Below are positions 1 to 5,072 of a stretch of DNA of 5,072 bases, one piece after another (positions within the stretch are counted from its first letter, which is position 1; the number at the start of each line of letters is the position of its first letter). The stretch spans positions 1 to 5,072 of the forward strand of contig JAPYSD010000306.1 of assembly GCA_029936705.1 (NCBI GenBank), written 5' to 3'. The translations under genes were made by a program, and so were the position numbers. The notes beneath the pieces were generated by a model. That model was not told the DNA's origin. It was given only the letters and a program-made list of their open reading frames with translations, and made no database searches. Source of the stretch: Croceicoccus sp. (lineage in GTDB: Bacteria > Pseudomonadota > Alphaproteobacteria > Sphingomonadales > Sphingomonadaceae).

Positions 1-2000
<2,000 letters not shown>

Positions 2001-2013
2001 TCGCTGACGGGAC

Positions 2014-2032
2014 CGGCAGGGCATCCCTGCCG
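2014..2032 (+). other. Perfect 8-bp hairpin just after rpoC
   Basis: CGGCAGGG (2014-2021) is followed by a CAT loop and its exact complement CCCTGCCG (2025-2032), starting 13 bases after the rpoC stop. No T-tract follows, so it is unlikely to terminate alone. It may protect the 3' end of the rpoC message from exonucleases or assist the terminator 10 bases downstream. The pairing is seen directly; the role is inferred. Confidence 0.5.
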
Positions 2033-2042
2033 CCCGAGGATC

Positions 2043-2093
2043 AGCCCCGGTAAAGGCGCGGCCCATGGCTTCGCTTTACCGGGGCTTTTCCTT
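2043..2093 (+). terminator. Intrinsic terminator of the rpo operon
   Basis: AGCCCCGGTAAAG (2043-2055) pairs perfectly over 13 bp with CTTTACCGGGGCT (2074-2086) across an 18-base loop. The T-rich run TTTTCCTT (2086-2093) follows immediately. This is the textbook layout of a Rho-independent terminator and lies 42 bases after the rpoC stop. It implies that the operon ends with rpoC and that the next gene has its own promoter. Confidence 0.9.
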
Positions 2094-2122
2094 GCGCGCG
2101 GCCCGCCGCAGTGCGAACTGAA

Positions 2123-2153
2123 AGTACAGGCCGCTGTTTTACGCGGATATTAA
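2123..2153 (+). promoter_or_regulatory. Weak candidate promoter for the GGDEF-EAL gene
   Basis: A terminator lies upstream and the next gene starts at 2209, so a promoter is expected in between. The only AT-rich patch is about 2136-2158. It holds overlapping -10-like hexamers, GATATT (2146-2151) and TATTAA (2148-2153), each matching TATAAT at four of six positions. AGTACA (2123-2128) sits 17 bases before the first but matches TTGACA only in its last three bases. The location is plausible; the exact boxes are uncertain. Confidence 0.22.
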
Positions 2154-2160
2154 CTTCTGA

Positions 2161-2198
2161 CCTCTAGCCCAGCGGCTCGACGTTTCTGGGTCTTGAGG
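2161..2198 (+). promoter_or_regulatory. Leader hairpin covering the Shine-Dalgarno of the GGDEF-EAL gene
   Basis: Bases 2161-2172 can pair with 2186-2198. CCTC 2161-2164 pairs with GAGG 2195-2198, AG 2166-2167 with CT 2192-2193, and CCCAG 2168-2172 with CTGGG 2186-2190. That makes 11 base pairs with one T-T mismatch (2165/2194) and one bulged T (2191), closing a 13-base loop. The outer four pairs occupy the Shine-Dalgarno core, so the fold would hinder translation until opened. The pairing is read by eye; its stability and use in the cell are inference. Confidence 0.35.
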
Positions 2199-2199
2199 G
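2195..2199 (+). promoter_or_regulatory. Ribosome-binding site GAGGG that fixes the start at 2209
   Basis: GAGGG lies nine bases before the ATG at 2209, good spacing for a Shine-Dalgarno sequence, and supports that ATG as the start. A run of six G (2201-2206) sits between it and the start codon and could offer a weaker alternative anti-SD contact. Confidence 0.6.
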
Positions 2200-2208
2200 C
2201 GGGGGGCA

Positions 2209-4599
2209 ATGCAAGCAAAGCAGGCAGCGGTGCTGAGCCGTGACGAATTGCTGCTTGCCCGCCGTCTTGCGGATTACGCCGAACGTGCGCCTGTCGCCGT
2301 GCTGCTCAGCGCCCTGTCCGCGACCATCGTCTGGATGCTGGCGCCCAGCGACACGCTGGGACCGTGGAACGTGCTGTGCGCCGTCTGGCTGCTGATCGTC
2401 GGCGTCACCGGCTTCGCGCGGATCTGGCAGGCGAAGCGGATCGAGGCGCTGACCATCGATTTCGGCTATATCAGCCAGCAGGCGCGGCGCGCGGAACTGC
2501 TCGCCTATGTCGATGCGCTGTGCTGGACGGGCTGCCTTGCCCTGATCGGGCCGATCCTGGACCACCAGGCGCGCGTAACGGTCTGCATCCTCTTGATCGG
2601 CATGCTGACGACATCGGCGATCACGCTGCGCTCCATGCCGCGCGTCGGCATGTCGCTCACCCTCGCCTTCATCGCCGGCGGCATTGCCGCGACGGTGCTC
2701 AGCGGCTGGTCCAACGACCCACTCAACATTCCGATCATGGCGATCTATGGCGCTGTCGTGCTGTACTGCTTTCGCGTCGATGCCGTAGGCTACCAGGCGC
2801 GGTTCCATGCCGAGTTCGAGGTGAGCGAGAGCGCCGAGACGATCCGGCTGCTGCTCCACGATTACGAGGCGCAGAGCGCGGACTGGCTGTGGCGCGTCGA
2901 TCACGCGGGCTGCCTGGTCGGCGTGTGCAACCGTTTCGGCGAGGCTGCCGCGCTGCCCCCGCCCGAGCTGGAAGGCAAGGAGCTGGTCAGCCTGTTCAGG
3001 CCCGGCCCCGCGCGCGAGCATCTTTCCCACCGGCTGCTGCGCCGCGAACCGTTCCGCGACCTGACGATCGAGCTGAACGGTACCGCGGACGACGCGGCGG
3101 GTGGGCGGTGGTGGATGCTGTCGGCCTCCCCGCGCGAGGACGGCACGATCCGCGGCGTCGCCCGCGACGTTACCGCCACCCGCCGGACCGAGCAGCGCGT
3201 CGCCTACATGGCGCATCACGACGGGCTGACGGGGCTGGCCAACCGCTTCCTGTTCGGCGAGACGCTGGCCGGGCAGCTCGCCCGCCAGCGGCGCACCGAT
3301 CAATGCGCGCTGCTTTATCTCGACCTCGACCATTTCAAGGCGATCAACGACACGCTCGGCCACAGCTGCGGCGACCTGCTGCTGACCGAGGCGGCGCGCC
3401 GGATCACCAGCAAGGTGAAGGGCCACGACCTCGTCTCGCGCCTGGGCGGCGACGAGTTCGCGGTGCTGCTGACCCGCTTCCGCGATACCGAGGAAGCGCT
3501 GGCAGTGGCCCACCGCATCGTCGCGGCGATCGGCGAACCCTTCCGGATCGAGGGGCAGAAGCTCAACATCTCGACCAGCGTGGGCGTCGCCTTCTACAGC
3601 GGCACGGGCGGCATTTCCGACGACCTGCTGCGCCAAGCGGACCTTGCGCTCTATGCCGCCAAGGCGCGCGGGCGCGGCTGCTTCGTGCCGTTCGAACCGT
3701 GGATGGAAGACCGCGAGCGCGAACGTGCCGCGCTGGAATCCGACCTGCGCTCCGCGATCCGGGAAGGGCAGTTCGCGCTGCATTTCCAGCCGCTCGTCCG
3801 GATCGACACCGGCGAGGTCGGCGGGTTCGAGGCGCTGGTGCGCTGGGACCATCCGACGCTGGGCGTGGTGATGCCGGGCGAATTCATCCCCATTGCCGAG
3901 GATACCGGGCTGATCGTGCCGCTGGGCGAATGGATCCTGCGCAATGCGATCATGCAGGCGGCGACCTGGCGCGATGGCCTTCGCGTGGCGATCAACCTGT
4001 CGCCGATCCAGCTGCGCAGTCCGCGCCTGATGGCGCAGCTGGTCACCGCGATCGCGCATACCGGCATCGATCCCACAAGGATCGAGCTGGAGATTACCGA
4101 GAACGTGCTTCTGCAGGAATCGGAAGCCAATGTCGCGTTGCTGCACAGGCTGCGCGAACTGGGCGTGCGCATCTCGCTCGACGATTTCGGGACGGGCTAT
4201 TCCTCGCTCAACTATCTGCGCAGCTTTCCCTTCGACAAGATCAAGATCGACAAGTGCTTCGTCACCGACCTCGAGGAGCGCGAGGATTGCCAGGCGATCA
4301 TTCGCGCGGTCACCTCGTTGGCGGGCACGCTGGGCATGGACACGGTGGCCGAGGGCGTGGAGCGGCAGGAACAGCTCGACTGGCTGCGCGAGGCGGGCTG
4401 CACCGAGGTGCAGGGCTATTACATCTCCTATCCGTTCAACGTCGAGGAGCTGACCGATGGCCGCCCGCTGGAAAGCCAACGCGAGCACTGGCGCAGCGCG
4501 GTCGGCCACTTGCCCGGCGCACCGGTGACGCAACATCTGGCCGCGCTGGACGCCCCGGTGGAGCCCGGCGCGAGAGCCACCACGCCGAGCGCCGCGTGA
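2209..4599 (+). CDS. Membrane-bound PAS-GGDEF-EAL protein (predicted diguanylate cyclase/phosphodiesterase)
   Basis: This 796-residue protein is predicted to make cyclic di-GMP from two GTP (GGDEF) and hydrolyse it to pGpG (EAL) at the inner membrane. About six hydrophobic helices (roughly 28-46, 52-70, 100-118, 121-140, 147-166, 172-189) form an N-terminal module whose family I cannot name. A PAS-like segment follows (about 213-325, ADWLWRVDHAG). The GGDEF domain (about 331-492) has DGLTGLANR, LDLDHFKAINDTLGH and an intact GGDEF at 413-417. The I-site position reads KGHD (404-407) instead of RxxD. The EAL domain (about 509-752) keeps the expected catalytic set: Q527, E541 of EAL, N596, EITE 628-631, D658-D659 in DDFGTGYSSL, K679, E715 and Q735. 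Both activities therefore look possible, though in this family one often dominates. About 45 residues rich in Ala and Pro trail the EAL domain. The start is supported by GAGGG at 2195. The gene stands alone after the rpo terminator, and its signal is unknown. Confidence 0.95.
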   Translation: MQAKQAAVLSRDELLLARRLADYAERAPVAVLLSALSATIVWMLAPSDTLGPWNVLCAVWLLIVGVTGFARIWQAKRIEALTIDFGYISQQARRAELLAYVDALCWTGCLALIGPILDHQARVTVCILLIGMLTTSAITLRSMPRVGMSLTLAFIAGGIAATVLSGWSNDPLNIPIMAIYGAVVLYCFRVDAVGYQARFHAEFEVSESAETIRLLLHDYEAQSADWLWRVDHAGCLVGVCNRFGEAAALPPPELEGKELVSLFRPGPAREHLSHRLLRREPFRDLTIELNGTADDAAGGRWWMLSASPREDGTIRGVARDVTATRRTEQRVAYMAHHDGLTGLANRFLFGETLAGQLARQRRTDQCALLYLDLDHFKAINDTLGHSCGDLLLTEAARRITSKVKGHDLVSRLGGDEFAVLLTRFRDTEEALAVAHRIVAAIGEPFRIEGQKLNISTSVGVAFYSGTGGISDDLLRQADLALYAAKARGRGCFVPFEPWMEDRERERAALESDLRSAIREGQFALHFQPLVRIDTGEVGGFEALVRWDHPTLGVVMPGEFIPIAEDTGLIVPLGEWILRNAIMQAATWRDGLRVAINLSPIQLRSPRLMAQLVTAIAHTGIDPTRIELEITENVLLQESEANVALLHRLRELGVRISLDDFGTGYSSLNYLRSFPFDKIKIDKCFVTDLEEREDCQAIIRAVTSLAGTLGMDTVAEGVERQEQLDWLREAGCTEVQGYYISYPFNVEELTDGRPLESQREHWRSAVGHLPGAPVTQHLAALDAPVEPGARATTPSAA

Positions 4600-4601
4600 A
4601 A

Positions 4602-4620
4602 ACGCCGCCCGGCGCGGCGT
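4602..4620 (+). terminator. GC-rich hairpin after the GGDEF-EAL gene, possible weak terminator
   Basis: ACGCCGC (4602-4608) pairs exactly with GCGGCGT (4614-4620) around a five-base loop, two bases after the stop codon. No T-tract follows directly; the nearest T run is TTTT at 4639-4642. It could pause polymerase or protect the 3' end, but whether it stops transcription before nadE cannot be told from sequence. Confidence 0.3.
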
Positions 4621-4707
4621 AGCGGCCCTGTCCCGCGCTTTTCCGCATCGTCGCGGGGGAAATCGCGCGACTTTGCAGTTGTCGGTTCCGCGCCCGCTTC
4701 CTAGACG

Positions 4708-5072
4708 ATGGACATGGCCGATACGCTCACGATTACCTTCGCCCAACATAACCAGCGTGTCGGCGACCTTGCCGGCAATGCCGATGCCATGCTCGCGGCG
4801 CGAAACCGCGCCAAGGCGGCGGGCGCGGACCTGGTCGTCTTTCCCGAGATGCACCTGATCGGCTATCCGCCCGAGGACCTGGTGCTGAAACCCGCCCTGA
4901 TCGAACGCGCCGCGGCCGAGATGGACCGGCTGGCGAGGGCGACGGACGAGGACGGGCCCGGCATGCTGGTCGGCAGCGTCTTCGTGCGCGACGGGGCATT
5001 GCACAACGGCGTGGCGCTGCTTGACGGAGGGCGGATCACCGCCACCCGCTTCAAGCACGAGCTGCCCAATTA
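4708..5072 (+). CDS. nadE: Glutamine-dependent NAD+ synthetase, N-terminal glutaminase part (3' end outside window)
   Basis: This enzyme amidates nicotinic acid adenine dinucleotide to NAD+ in the cytoplasm, using ammonia released from glutamine by an N-terminal nitrilase-fold domain. The window holds 121 complete codons of that domain and no stop. The opening TITFAQHNQRVGDLAGNADAM and the block VVFPEMHLIGYPPEDL are typical of the family. The nitrilase-type catalytic triad is Glu-Lys-Cys: E47 (in FPEMHL) and K116 (in KHELPNY) are visible, while the Cys and the whole synthetase domain lie beyond the window. An in-frame TAG at 4702-4704 limits the start to ATG 4708 or ATG 4714. No Shine-Dalgarno sequence precedes either. 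The gap to the preceding gene is 108 bases in the same direction. A stand-alone carbon-nitrogen hydrolase is the alternative, but the KHELPNY wording favours NadE. Confidence 0.93.
   Translation, partial: MDMADTLTITFAQHNQRVGDLAGNADAMLAARNRAKAAGADLVVFPEMHLIGYPPEDLVLKPALIERAAAEMDRLARATDEDGPGMLVGSVFVRDGALHNGVALLDGGRITATRFKHELPN

Noticed and set aside
2065..2121. An 18-codon + strand ORF between rpoC and the GGDEF-EAL gene
   Set aside because: Its start lies in the loop of the rpo terminator, it has no ribosome-binding site, and its sequence is unremarkable.
2094..2208. A c-di-GMP riboswitch in the leader of the GGDEF-EAL gene
   Set aside because: The leader is too short, and I see none of the conserved elements of known c-di-GMP riboswitch classes; only the simple SD hairpin is supported.
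2364..4622. A 752-codon + strand open frame overlapping the GGDEF-EAL gene
   Set aside because: The translation is almost entirely Arg, Ala, Gly and Pro with no domain, typical of an out-of-frame reading of GC-rich coding DNA.
4632..4657. A 6-bp inverted repeat (CCCGCG/CGCGGG) in the gap before nadE
   Set aside because: The stem is short with a 14-base loop and no T-tract, and such repeats are common by chance at this GC content.
2164..5058. A 964-codon open frame on the - strand spanning the whole GGDEF-EAL gene, the gap and nadE
   Set aside because: It is exactly codon-aligned with both + strand genes, which share a frame. Stops in that frame can arise only from TTA, CTA or TCA codons, which high-GC genes avoid. 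The product has no recognisable domain and is low-complexity (rich in Arg, Ala, Gln, Asp and His), while the + strand proteins show full catalytic motifs.

Overview
The window is GC-rich (third codon positions are mostly G or C). It reads as ordinary chromosome of an alphaproteobacterium, most likely of the order Sphingomonadales. That placement is an inference from the wording of the RpoC and NadE proteins, the RpoC insertion and acidic tail, and codon use; no database search was possible. Three genes lie on the + strand with two short intergenic gaps. No RNA gene, mobile element or CRISPR array is visible.

Positions 1-2000 hold the 3' part of rpoC (RNA polymerase beta' subunit), entering in the bridge helix and ending in an unusually acidic tail. 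Positions 2001-2208 contain no gene. They hold a small perfect hairpin, a strong intrinsic terminator (13-bp stem plus T-tract) that closes the rpo operon, an AT-rich patch that may be a promoter, and a 5'-leader hairpin that would pair with the Shine-Dalgarno sequence of the next gene.

Positions 2209-4599 encode a 796-residue membrane protein: six predicted transmembrane helices, a PAS-like domain, GGDEF and EAL. Both enzymatic motif sets look intact, so it could both make and break cyclic di-GMP. Its allosteric I-site is degenerate. Positions 4600-4707 are a short gap with a GC-rich hairpin. From 4708 to the window end runs the N-terminal glutaminase part of a glutamine-dependent NAD+ synthetase (nadE), cut by the window edge.

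The three genes look functionally independent (transcription, second-messenger signalling, NAD synthesis). The terminator separates rpoC from the GGDEF-EAL gene. No novel multi-gene system is evident. The most interesting signals are the leader hairpin over the Shine-Dalgarno sequence of the c-di-GMP gene, that protein's unnamed membrane module and degenerate I-site, and the nadE start with no visible ribosome-binding site.
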